Shown: positions 28,271 to 36,665 of the stretch, one piece after another
Layout: every line of letters begins with the position of its first letter
Position numbering within the stretch: the first letter of the stretch is position 1
Assembly (NCBI RefSeq): GCF_008704395.1
Contig: NZ_CP023695.1
Location: forward strand, 5,518,001-5,582,000
Reading direction: 5' to 3'
DNA: 64,000 nucleotides
From: Streptomyces alboniger
Lineage (GTDB): Bacteria; Actinomycetota; Actinomycetes; Streptomycetales; Streptomycetaceae
The notes under the pieces: generated by a model
Seen by the model: only the letters and a program-made list of their open reading frames with translations
What the model was told of the DNA's origin: nothing
The model's database searches: none
Made by a program: the position numbers and the translations under genes

Positions 28271-29443
28271 ATGCCCGGCCACCCGACCGTCACCACCACC
28301 CACGGCCCCGTCCGCGGCGCACGCCACGCACACGGCGCCCGCTTCCTCGGCATCCCCTACGCCGCGCCCCCGTGGGCGACCTCCGCTTCGCACCGCCCAC
28401 CGGGTCGGTCCCCGGCGACGGCATCCTCAACCTGAACGTCTTCACCCCCGCCCCCGGCACCGCGGCGGCGCTCCCCGATTTGGTCTGGATCCACGGCGGC
28501 TCCTGCGCCGCCGGGTCCGCCGCCAGTCCCTGGTGCGACGGGGCGGCCTTCAGCCGTGACGGCGTCGTCCTCGTCCCGCTCGGCTACCGGCTCGGCGTCG
28601 AAGGCTTCCTGCACCTCGACGACGCCCCGGACGACCGCGGCGTACGCGACTGGATCGCCGCCCTCCAGTGGGTGCGGGACAACATCGCCGCGTTCGGCGG
28701 CGACCCCGCGAAGGTCACCGTCGGCGGCCAGTCCGCGGGCGGCGGAGCCGTCCAGACACTGATGGCGACCCCCGCCGCGCAGGGCCTGTTCCGCGGGGCG
28801 ATCGCCCTGTCCGCCTCGCTCATGGAACCGCAGGGGCGCCGGGCGGGGTTCGCCGTGTCCGAGCTGTTCACCCGGCGCACCGGCGTGCCCGCCACCGCCG
28901 CCGCGCTGCGCGACCTCACCGCTCTTCGCGCCCTTCGCCGACGGCGAGCTGGTCCCGCGGCCCGTGCTCGGCGAACTCACCGAGGGCGGCCTCGGCGCGG
29001 ACGTCCCGCTGCTGCTCGGCTTCACCGGACAGGAGTTCAACTCCTTCGGCGGCCAGGAGCTGACCGACCTCGTCTTCCGCAGGCCGAACCTCGCGGTCGC
29101 CGAGGCGCGTGCCGCGCGCGGCCGCCCCGCATGGCTCTACGAGTTCCGCTGGCCCTCACCCGCCCCGGGCAGCGGCCGAGGACTCGCCTTCCACTGCCTC
29201 GACCTGCCCTTCGCGTTCGACCTGCTCGACGCCGAGGGCGTCACCGCCGTAGCGGGCCAGGACCCGCCGCGGCGGCTCGCCGACGCGATGCACGCCGCCC
29301 TCGTCGCCTTCGTCCGTGATCTCGACCCGGGCGATGCATGGCCGCGCTACACCCACGACCGCCGCGCCGTCCGGCTCTGGGAGGCCGCCCCACGCCTGAT
29401 GGACGACCCGCTGCGGGCGGAACGGGAGGCCTGGTCGGGCTGA
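28271..29443 (+). pseudogene. Decayed type-B carboxylesterase
   Basis: Three blocks of a carboxylesterase lie in two frames. From ATG 28271, VTTTHGPVRGAR...FLGIPYAAPP reads normally, then shifts frame near 28370 (continuing VGDLRFAPP). The segment normally leading to SEDCLTLNV is missing. The next block holds VWIHGG and nucleophile GGQSAGGGAV. Another shift near 28920 leads to FADGELVPRPVLGEL, a short junction with roughly 100 residues deleted after FNSFGG, then FRRPNLAVAEARA...CLDLPFAFD to the end at 29443. With two frameshifts and at least two deletions it cannot encode a working esterase. Confidence 0.8.
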
Positions 29444-29604
29444 GCCGGCCCCGCCCCCCCGGGCCCGCCGACCGCCCACCGTGCGCCCTGTGCGCCGTGG
29501 TGACGGGAGGGGGCCACCGCTACCTTCGTGTCGCGTAGGTGGATATGTGCCGCATACCTGTGAACCCCTGTGGATCCCCGCGAAGCACCGCGAAGGTGGA
29601 GACC

Positions 29605-32232
29605 GTGAAGGCAATCCGTCGTTTCACCGTACGTCCCGTCCTTCCCGACCCCCTCGGTCAGCTTGCCGAGCTGGCCCGCAATCTGCGCTGGTCCTGGCAC
29701 CCGCGCACCCGCGAACTCTTCATGTCCGTCGACCCGGTGCTGTGGGAGGCCTCGGGCTGCGACCCGGTGCGGCTCCTCGGCGGCGTACCGTCTGCGCGGC
29801 TCGCCGAACTCGCCCGCGACGAGGACTTCCTGCGGCGGCTCGCCGAGGCCGCGGACGAACTGCGCGAGTACGTCACCGGAGACCGCTGGTACCAGGAGCA
29901 GACCGGGGGGTACGGACAACTGCCGCGCGCCGTCGCGTACTTCTCCCCGGAGTTCGGCATCACCGCCGCCCTGCCCCAGTACTCCGGCGGCCTCGGCATC
30001 CTCGCCGGGGACCACCTGAAGGCGGCCAGCGACCTCGGCGTCCCGCTCATCGGCGTCGGACTGCTCTACCGCCACGGCTACTTCCGCCAGTCGCTCTCCC
30101 ACGACGCCTGGCAGCAGGAGCACTATCCGGTCCTCGACCCGAACGAACTCCCCGTCTCCCTGCTCCGCGAGAACGACGGCACCCCCGCCCGGGTGGCACT
30201 CGCCCTGCCCGGCGGGCGCTCGCTGCGCGCCCACGTCTGGCAGGCGCAGGTCGGCCGCGTGCCCCTGCTCCTGCTCGACTCCGACGTCGAGGAGAACGCC
30301 CCCGGAGAACGCGACGTCACCGACCGGCTCTACGGCGGCGGCAGCGAACACCGGCTGCTCCAGGAGATGCTCCTCGGCATCGGCGGGGTGCGCGCCGTAC
30401 GGACGTACTGCCGGCTGACCGGCCACCCCGAGCCCGAGGTCTTCCACACCAACGAGGGGCACGCGGGCTTCCTGGGGCTCGAACGCATCCACGAACTGGC
30501 GCTCCAGGACGTCGGGTTCGACGCAGCCCTCGAAGCCGTCCGCGCCGGGACCGTCTTCACCACCCACACGCCCGTCCCCGCGGGCATCGACCGCTTCGAC
30601 CGCGAGCTGGTCGCCCACCACTTCGGGCCCGCCGCCGAGCTGCCCCGCATCGACGTCGGCGAGGTCCTGCGGCTCGGCATGGAGACGTACCCCGGCGGCG
30701 AGCCCAACCTCTTCAACATGGCGGTGATGGGCCTGCGCCTGGGCAGCCGCGCCAACGGAGTGAGCACCCTCCACGGCTCGGTGAGCCGTGAGATGTTCGG
30801 GGGCCTGTGGCCGGGCTTCGACCCGGAGGAGGTCCCGATCACCTCCATCACTAACGGCGTGCACGCCCCGACCTGGGTCGCCCCCGAGGTCCTCGCGCTC
30901 GGCGCCCGCCAGATCGGCGAGCGGCGCACCGAGGACGCCCTGTCCGTGGGCGGCTCCGACCGCTGGGACGCGGTGGCCGACATCCAGGACGCCGACATCT
31001 GGGAGCTGCGCCGCACCCTGCGCGAGCAGCTGGTCCACGAGGTCAGGCGGCGCCTGCACACCTCCTGGCGCCAACGCGGCGCCGCCACCGCCGAGCTGGG
31101 CTGGATCGACGGGGTCCTCGACCCGGACGTCCTCACCGTCGGCTTCGCGCGCCGCGTCCCCTCGTACAAGAGGCTCACGCTCATGCTGCGCGACCGGGAC
31201 CGGCTCATGGAGCTGCTCACCCACCCCGAGCGGCCCCTCCAGATCGTCGTCGCGGGCAAGGCGCACCCGGCCGACGACGGCGGCAAGCGGCTCATCCAGG
31301 AACTGGTGCGCTTCACCGACGACCCGCGCGTACGCAACCGGATCGTGTTCCTGCCCGACTACGGCATGGCGATGGCGCAGAAGCTCTACCCGGGCTGCGA
31401 CGTATGGCTGAACAACCCGCTCAGGCCCCTGGAGGCGTGCGGGACCTCCGGCATGAAGGCGGCCCTCAACGGCTGCCTCAACCTGTCCGTCCTCGACGGC
31501 TGGTGGGACGAGTGGTTCGAGCCCGACTTCGGCTGGGCCATCCCCACGGCGGACGGCGCCGCCACCGACGACGACCGCCGCGACGACCTGGAGGCCGCCG
31601 CCCTCTACGACCTCCTGGAGCGCCGCATCGCCCCCCGCTTCTACGAGCGGGGCCCCGAGGGACTGCCCGACCGGTGGATCGAGATGGTCCGCAGGACGCT
31701 GACCCGGCTCGGCCCGAAGGTCCTCGCGGGCCGCATGGTCCGCGAGTACGTCGAGGAGCTGTACGCCCCCGCCGCCCGCGCCCACCGCGCCCTCGACGCC
31801 ACGGCCGCCGGCGAACTGGCCGCCTGGAAGGCCCGCGTCCGCGCCGCGTGGCCGCGCGTGGCCGTCGACCACGTGGAGGCGTCGGCGACCGGCGCCACCG
31901 CCGAACTGGGCTCCACGCTGGCCCTGCGGGTGCGGGTGCACCTGGGCGAGCTGACGCCGGACGACGTGGAGGTCCAGGCCGTCGCCGGCCGCGTGGACCC
32001 CGAGGACCACATCAGCGGGGCCACGCCGGTGCCGCTGAAGCCCGTCGGCGGGCTCGACCAGGAGGGGCGGCGCGTGTACGAGGGGCCGCTGGCCCTGGAC
32101 CGGGCGGGGTCGTTCGGGTACACGGTGCGGATTCTTCCGGCGCACCGACTGCTGGCCGGCGGCGCCGAGCTGGGGCTCGTGGCGGTGCCGTCGGAGGCCA
32201 CCGGCGAGGCGGCCGGGGTGCTGATGAGGTGA
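29605..32232 (+). CDS. glgP: Alpha-glucan (glycogen) phosphorylase
   Basis: An 875-residue GT35 phosphorylase of the long actinobacterial type. An N-terminal DUF3417 region (FTVRPVLPDPLGQLAELARNL) is followed by the barrel: PEFGITAALPQYSGGLGILAGD, HTNEGHAGF, TNGVHAPTW, and near the PLP site VGFARRVPSYKR and GTSGMKAALNG. It releases glucose-1-phosphate from alpha-glucan with phosphate, the degradative counterpart of the divergent glgE-treS-mak-glgB operon. GTG 29605 is chosen because the family N-terminus starts there; upstream in-frame codons have no homology. A strong terminator follows. Confidence 0.94.
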   Translation: MKAIRRFTVRPVLPDPLGQLAELARNLRWSWHPRTRELFMSVDPVLWEASGCDPVRLLGGVPSARLAELARDEDFLRRLAEAADELREYVTGDRWYQEQTGGYGQLPRAVAYFSPEFGITAALPQYSGGLGILAGDHLKAASDLGVPLIGVGLLYRHGYFRQSLSHDAWQQEHYPVLDPNELPVSLLRENDGTPARVALALPGGRSLRAHVWQAQVGRVPLLLLDSDVEENAPGERDVTDRLYGGGSEHRLLQEMLLGIGGVRAVRTYCRLTGHPEPEVFHTNEGHAGFLGLERIHELALQDVGFDAALEAVRAGTVFTTHTPVPAGIDRFDRELVAHHFGPAAELPRIDVGEVLRLGMETYPGGEPNLFNMAVMGLRLGSRANGVSTLHGSVSREMFGGLWPGFDPEEVPITSITNGVHAPTWVAPEVLALGARQIGERRTEDALSVGGSDRWDAVADIQDADIWELRRTLREQLVHEVRRRLHTSWRQRGAATAELGWIDGVLDPDVLTVGFARRVPSYKRLTLMLRDRDRLMELLTHPERPLQIVVAGKAHPADDGGKRLIQELVRFTDDPRVRNRIVFLPDYGMAMAQKLYPGCDVWLNNPLRPLEACGTSGMKAALNGCLNLSVLDGWWDEWFEPDFGWAIPTADGAATDDDRRDDLEAAALYDLLERRIAPRFYERGPEGLPDRWIEMVRRTLTRLGPKVLAGRMVREYVEELYAPAARAHRALDATAAGELAAWKARVRAAWPRVAVDHVEASATGATAELGSTLALRVRVHLGELTPDDVEVQAVAGRVDPEDHISGATPVPLKPVGGLDQEGRRVYEGPLALDRAGSFGYTVRILPAHRLLAGGAELGLVAVPSEATGEAAGVLMR

Positions 32233-32237
32233 CGACG

Positions 32238-32272
32238 AAAGGGGCGGCGTCCCGGTCGGACGCCGCCCCTTT
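32238..32272. terminator. Bidirectional terminator between glgP and the M4 protease gene
   Basis: A perfect 15-bp stem (32238-32252 with 32258-32272, AAAGGGGCGGCGTCC and complement) has a 5-nt loop, with A's on one side and T's on the other. It starts 6 bases after the glgP stop and can serve both convergent genes. Confidence 0.85.
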
Positions 32273-32301
32273 CCCGATGATTGCTCGGCTTTCCCGGGGA
32301 G

Positions 32302-33948
32302 TTACTTGACGTTGACGCCGGCCCAGGCCGCCGCCACGCGCTTGTACTCGGTGGAGTTCGCGCCGTACAGGTCCTTCGCGGCGCTGAGCGTGCCCTTACG
32401 GGCCGCCTTGTAGTTGGTGGTCGACGTGAAGTACGTCGTCAGGGCCTTGTACCAGATCTTCTCGGCCTTGGCGCGGCCGATGCCCGTGACCTTGGTGCCG
32501 TCGAAGGTCGGGGAGTTGTAGTTCACGCCGTTGATCCGCTTCTTGCCGCTGCCCTCGGACAGCAGGTAGAAGAAGTGGTTGGCGATGCCCGAGGAGTAGT
32601 GGACGTCCACGTTCCCGGCGCCGGCGCGCCAGTAGTCCAGGGAGCCGCCGTCCTTGGAGGGCTTGTCCATGTACCGCAGCGGGGTGCCGTCGCCGTTGAT
32701 GTCGATCTTCTCGCCGACGAGGTAGTCGCCCACGTCCTTGGGGTTCTTGGCCTTGAACTCCACGGCGGCGGCGAAGATGTCCGAGGTGGCCTCGTTGAGG
32801 CCGCCGGACTCACCGCTGTACTCCATGTTGCCGGTCGCGGAGGTGACGCCGTGCGTCATCTCGTGCGCCGCGACGTCGATCGAGGTGAGGGGCTTCTTGT
32901 TGCCCTCGCCGTCGCCGTACGTCATGCAGAAGCAGCTGTCGTCCCAGAAGGCGTTGACGAAGTTGTTGCCGAAGTGGACGCGCGAGGTCGCGCCCTTGCC
33001 GTCGCCGTTGATGCCCTTGCGGCCGTGCGCCGACTTGTAGTAGTCCCAGGTGAGCTGGGCGCCGTAGGCGGCGTCGACACCGGCGGTCTGCGCGCTCGTG
33101 GGCTTGCCGTTGCCCCAGATGTCGTTGGCGTCCTTGAAGAGCTTGCCCGCCCCGTTCTCCGCGTGCTTCAGGTCGTAGGTGCGGTGGCCGCCGCGGGTCT
33201 TGTCGGTCAGCTCGTAGCCGCTCGCCGTCTTCTTGGAGCCGACGGTGACCTTGCCGCTGTACTGGCTGTTGCCGGTGCCGTTCTCGATGTCCTGGTACTG
33301 GTACAGCTTCTTGCCGGTCGCGGCGTCCGTGATGACGTGCAGCCTGCTGGGCGTGCCGTCCTGCTGCACACCGGTGACGACCGTCTCGTAGGCGAGGACG
33401 GGCTTGCCGGTGGCGGCCCAGATCACCTTGCGCGGGGCCTGCGCGTCGGCGTCGGCCGTCTTCGCCTTCGCGGCGCTCGACTCGGCGGACTTCGCGACGG
33501 AGGACTTGGGCAGTTCGGCGTCGGTGGAAGCGACCTTCACGCTCGCCTCGGTCGCCTTGGTGACGCCCTTCAGCGCGCCGCTCTTCGCGGTGTGCACGAC
33601 GAGGTCGCCGCCGAGGACGGGCAGGCCGTCGTAGGTGCGCTCGTAGCGGGTGTGGGTGGTGCCGTCGCGGTCCTTGATGGCATCGCGGACGACGAGCTTC
33701 TCCTTGGCGCCGAGGCCGATCCGCTCGGCGGTCGCGCCCTTGTCGGCGTTCGCGTCCTGGAGCAGGCCGGCCCGGGCGGACACCGAGAGGGCGGCGGGCG
33801 CGCCGGAGGGGACGGACTCCTTGTCCGGCTCCGGCTGGGCGGAGGCGCCGGTGGTCAGTCCGGCGGTGAGCAGCGCACCGGCGGCGACGGCGGTGGCGAT
33901 CGTGAGAGTCGAACGTCTACGGGATATGCGGGAGATCTGAGTGGACAC
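32302..33948 (-). CDS. Secreted M4 neutral metalloprotease (thermolysin-like), paralogue 1
   Basis: A 548-residue secreted preproenzyme. The signal peptide (about 1-38) ends near ASAQP. The FTP/PepSY propeptide follows (about 40-210, with HTRYERTYDGLPVLGGDLVV), then the catalytic domain with zinc motif HEMTH at residues 362-366 and the third ligand in GLNEATSD. AFWDDSCFCMTYGDGEG contains two cysteines typical of Streptomyces members. It ends soon after the catalytic core and lacks the extra C-terminal domain of the next gene. GTG 33948 is fixed by AAGGAG five bases away. It degrades external protein. Confidence 0.95.
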   Translation of the reverse strand: MSTQISRISRRRSTLTIATAVAAGALLTAGLTTGASAQPEPDKESVPSGAPAALSVSARAGLLQDANADKGATAERIGLGAKEKLVVRDAIKDRDGTTHTRYERTYDGLPVLGGDLVVHTAKSGALKGVTKATEASVKVASTDAELPKSSVAKSAESSAAKAKTADADAQAPRKVIWAATGKPVLAYETVVTGVQQDGTPSRLHVITDAATGKKLYQYQDIENGTGNSQYSGKVTVGSKKTASGYELTDKTRGGHRTYDLKHAENGAGKLFKDANDIWGNGKPTSAQTAGVDAAYGAQLTWDYYKSAHGRKGINGDGKGATSRVHFGNNFVNAFWDDSCFCMTYGDGEGNKKPLTSIDVAAHEMTHGVTSATGNMEYSGESGGLNEATSDIFAAAVEFKAKNPKDVGDYLVGEKIDINGDGTPLRYMDKPSKDGGSLDYWRAGAGNVDVHYSSGIANHFFYLLSEGSGKKRINGVNYNSPTFDGTKVTGIGRAKAEKIWYKALTTYFTSTTNYKAARKGTLSAAKDLYGANSTEYKRVAAAWAGVNVK

Positions 33949-34051
33949 GCGGGCTCCTTCTGTGGGGGACCTGGGTGGCATGGGGCGCCGCCCAGGGCAG
34001 GCAACACGTGGTGCGGATGTGCAGCGAGGTGCTGAACGTGCAGCGTGTTGC

Positions 34052-34109
34052 GGGGAAGAGTGTCATTCGGGCCAGGTACATGTCAGGACTTTGGCTGGAT
34101 ATTGGCCGG
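34052..34109 (-). promoter_or_regulatory. Conserved upstream blocks of M4 paralogue 1
   Basis: Four blocks recur upstream of both M4 genes. On the plus strand here they are GGGGAAGAGTG (34052-34062), ATGTCAGG (34080-34087), TTGGCTGGA (34091-34099) and TTGGCCGG (34102-34109). On the coding strand, CTGACA and CACTCT are 18 bp apart in both genes and could be -35 and -10 elements. Confidence 0.6.
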
Positions 34110-34180
34110 AAATGGCCCGCTGAGCGATGGTCAACATACGCAATGCGAACGGCCCGCCAACGGCCGGGGGTAGCAAAAGC

Positions 34181-34217
34181 GCGCCGCCCCGGGGAGTTGA
34201 CTCACCCGGGGCGGCGC
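34181..34217 (-). terminator. Terminator of M4 paralogue 2
   Basis: A perfect 13-bp stem (GCGCCGCCCCGGG at 34181-34193 with its complement at 34205-34217) and an 11-nt loop lie just past the stop at 34241 on the minus strand. GCTTTTGC follows on the transcript side, giving a short U-run. The structure separates the two protease genes. Confidence 0.75.
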
Positions 34218-34240
34218 CGTTCGAACGCGGGACGGCAGGT

Positions 34241-36283
34241 CTACGGGAAGGTGACCTTCCAGCTGTTGATGTAGCCGGTGTCCTGCGCGGCCTTGTCCTG
34301 GACCTTCAGCTTCCAGGTGCCGTTGGCCACCTCGGAGGAGGCGTTGACCGTGTAGGTCTCCTTGACGTTGTCCGCGGAGTCCGAGCTGCTCGTGGGCTTC
34401 AGCGGATAGACCGTGCCGTCGGGGGCCACCAGGTCGACCTGGAGGTCACCGCGCCAGGTGTGCACGATGTCGACGCCGACCTTCAGGGCGCTCGGCGCGT
34501 TGCCGGTGCGTCCGGTGACGTTGACCGACGAGGTGACCGCGGCGCCGTTGTCCGGAATGGACACGTCCGTGGTGTTCTCGAAGGAGGTGCCGCCGGGCTC
34601 CTCGCCACCGGGGCGGGCGCCGACGTTCACCGCGGCCCAGGCGTGCGCCACGGCCTTGTACTCGGTGCTCGTCGTGCCGTACAGCTCACCGGCCACCGCG
34701 AGCGTCCCGGTGCGGGCCGCCGCGTAGTTGGTCGTGGTCGTGAACTTCGTGGTGAGCGCCTTGAACCAGATCAGCGACGCCTTGTCCCGGCCGATGCCGG
34801 TCACCGGCAGGCCGTCGGAGGTCGGCGAGTCGTACTGGACGCCGTTGATCTCCTTCTTGCCGCTGCCCTCGCTCAGCAGGTAGTAGAAGTGGTTGGCGAC
34901 GCCCGACGAGTAGTGGACGTCGATGCTGCCTATCCCGGAGTACCAGGAGTCCTTGGACGAACCGTCCTTGCTCGGCTTGTCCATGTAGCGCAGCGGGGTG
35001 CCGTTGCCCCGGATGTCGATCTTCTCGCCGACGTTGTAGTCGCCGACGTCCTGCGGGTTGTTGGCGTTGAACTCGACGGCCGCCGCGAAGATGTCGGAGG
35101 TCGCCTCGTTCAGGCCGCCGGACTCGCCGCTGTACGTCATGTTGCCGGTCGCGGCCGTCACACCGTGCGTCATCTCGTGGGCCGCCACGTCGATGGACGT
35201 CAGCGGCTTGGCGTTGTTCGCGCCGTCGCCGTACGTCATGCAGAAGCAGGCGTCCGACCAGAAGGCGTTGACGTAGTTGTTGCCGTAGTGGACCCGGGAG
35301 TACGCGCCGACACCGTCGCCGCGGATACCGCTGCGGCCGTGCACGTTCTTGTAGTAGTCCCAGGTGAGCGCGGCGCCGTAGTGGGCGTCGGCGCCGGCCG
35401 TCTCCAGGTTGGAGGGCAGGCCGTTGCCCCACACGTCGTCGGCGCCCGAGAAGAGGGTGCCGGTGCCCGACGTGCCGCGGTTCAGGTTGTACGTCTTGTG
35501 GTTGCCGCGGGCGGTGTCGGTGAGGGTGTAGTTGGACCCCGACTGAGCCGTACCCAGGGGAACTTGGCCGCTGTACTGGGTGTTGCCCGTGCCGTTCTCG
35601 ATGCCCTGCCACTGGAAGAGCTTCTTGCCGGTGGCGGCGTCCGTGACGACGTGCAGCTCGTTGGGGGTGCCGTCGTGCTGGAGGCCGCCGACCACGGTCT
35701 CGTACGCGAGGACCGGCTCACCCTTGGCCAGCCACACGACCTTGCGCGCCCGGTCCGCGTCGGTCTTCTTCGAGCCCTCGGCCTTCGCGGCGACCAGCGC
35801 CTGCTTCTCCGCGGCCGACGCCTTGACCTCGGCGCTCATGTCGATGCCCTTGAGGCGCGCCTTCGCGGCCTTGGTGACGCCCTCGGTCTTCCCCGACCTC
35901 GCGGTGTCGACGACGAGGTCGCCGCCGAGGACGGGCAGGCCGTCGTAGGTGCGCTCGTAGCGGGTGTGGACCGTGCCGTCACGGTCCTTGGTGACGTCGC
36001 GGACGACGAGCTTCTCCTTGGCGCCGAGGCCCAGGTCCTTGGCGGTGTCCGCCTTGGTGGCGTTGGCGTCGCGCAGGAGCTGCGCGCGCTGGGCGGGGGA
36101 GAGCTTGACGGCGAGCGCGCCGGGGTCGACCTTGCCGAGCTTCTGGGCGGGGGCCTTGGAGGCGGTCGTCCACGGGTCGTCGGCCGAGGCGGGGGCCGCC
36201 TGGACGGCGACGGCCAGCAGGGCGGCGACGGCGGACAGGGCGCCGGCCGCGGCGACACGTCTGTGGGAGGTGCTTCTCAACAC
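34241..36283 (-). CDS. Secreted M4 metalloprotease with C-terminal P-domain, paralogue 2
   Basis: A 680-residue relative of the adjacent protease with the same order: signal peptide (about 1-35, ending ASADD), FTP/PepSY propeptide, and catalytic domain with HEMTH at residues 369-373, GLNEATSD and CFCMTYGDG. A P/homoB (proprotein convertase-type) domain is added at about residues 565-680 (FENTTDVSIPDNGA, HTWRGDLQVDLVAPDG, GTWKLKVQD). Such domains stabilise or target secreted proteases. GTG 36283 or TTG 36280 may be the start; AAGGAG upstream is better spaced for TTG. The two genes are a tandem duplication with later domain gain or loss. Confidence 0.95.
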   Translation of the reverse strand: MLRSTSHRRVAAAGALSAVAALLAVAVQAAPASADDPWTTASKAPAQKLGKVDPGALAVKLSPAQRAQLLRDANATKADTAKDLGLGAKEKLVVRDVTKDRDGTVHTRYERTYDGLPVLGGDLVVDTARSGKTEGVTKAAKARLKGIDMSAEVKASAAEKQALVAAKAEGSKKTDADRARKVVWLAKGEPVLAYETVVGGLQHDGTPNELHVVTDAATGKKLFQWQGIENGTGNTQYSGQVPLGTAQSGSNYTLTDTARGNHKTYNLNRGTSGTGTLFSGADDVWGNGLPSNLETAGADAHYGAALTWDYYKNVHGRSGIRGDGVGAYSRVHYGNNYVNAFWSDACFCMTYGDGANNAKPLTSIDVAAHEMTHGVTAATGNMTYSGESGGLNEATSDIFAAAVEFNANNPQDVGDYNVGEKIDIRGNGTPLRYMDKPSKDGSSKDSWYSGIGSIDVHYSSGVANHFYYLLSEGSGKKEINGVQYDSPTSDGLPVTGIGRDKASLIWFKALTTKFTTTTNYAAARTGTLAVAGELYGTTSTEYKAVAHAWAAVNVGARPGGEEPGGTSFENTTDVSIPDNGAAVTSSVNVTGRTGNAPSALKVGVDIVHTWRGDLQVDLVAPDGTVYPLKPTSSSDSADNVKETYTVNASSEVANGTWKLKVQDKAAQDTGYINSWKVTFP

Positions 36284-36449
36284 GGACTCCTTCTGCGCGG
36301 CCGCGGGGGTGCGCGGCCAGAGCTACCGAACGGCTGGATCGCTGTCCGGGCAGAGCAAGGCGGAACGCAGAACTGGGCGGTGCACATGGGGTGTTGCGTG
36401 TGGGGAACCGCTGGCCGCCCCACGTTGTTGAAAGCCGTGCGGCGGTTGA

Positions 36450-36524
36450 GGGGAAGAGTGGCACCGGAGCCGGGCGTATGTCAGGGGCGCATCAAGAGTT
36501 GGCTGGAATTAGTCCGTTGGCCGG
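36450..36524 (-). promoter_or_regulatory. Conserved upstream blocks of M4 paralogue 2
   Basis: The same four blocks as before paralogue 1 appear as GGGGAAGAGTG (36450-36460), ATGTCAGG (36478-36485), TTGGCTGGA (36499-36507) and TTGGCCGG (36517-36524). The first two blocks start exactly 28 bases apart in both genes. The next block starts 11 bases later in one gene and 21 later in the other. CTGACA and CACTCT again have an 18-bp spacing on the coding strand. Confidence 0.6.
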
Positions 36525-36586
36525 TGCGGTACGTTCACTATGCGGAGCTAGGCGGGAGGCCGTGACGGCCATCCCGGCCCGGGGCG

Positions 36587-36658
36587 CCCGCGCAGGGGTG
36601 AGTGCACGCGCAGGGGCGAGTCCCTGCACAGGGGCGAGTGCCCGCGCGGGGGCGGAGG
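36587..36658. repeat. Four imperfect 18-bp tandem repeats
   Basis: Units at 36587-36604, 36605-36622, 36623-36640 and 36641-36658 share the core CGCGCAGGGGCGAGTG with a few changes each; the last is the most divergent. They lie just beyond the 3' end of the ABC exporter gene. The 18-bp period keeps a reading frame, but no gene covers them. Confidence 0.75.
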
Positions 36659-36665
36659 GCCGCCG

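Larger units (their letters stand above)
36284..36665. other. Gene-free region between M4 paralogue 2 and the ABC exporter
   Basis: 382 bases without a supportable gene. It holds the conserved promoter-like blocks of the protease gene (36450-36524) and, nearer the ABC gene's 3' end, the 18-bp tandem repeats (36587-36658). Nothing else was seen. Confidence 0.6.

Noticed and set aside
29347..32145. A 932-codon minus-strand frame opposite glgP
   Set aside because: A GC-driven shadow; the plus strand carries a complete phosphorylase with all motifs.
36587..36658. Possible CRISPR array
   Set aside because: Repeats are 18 bp, imperfect and directly adjacent without spacers; no cas genes are in the window.
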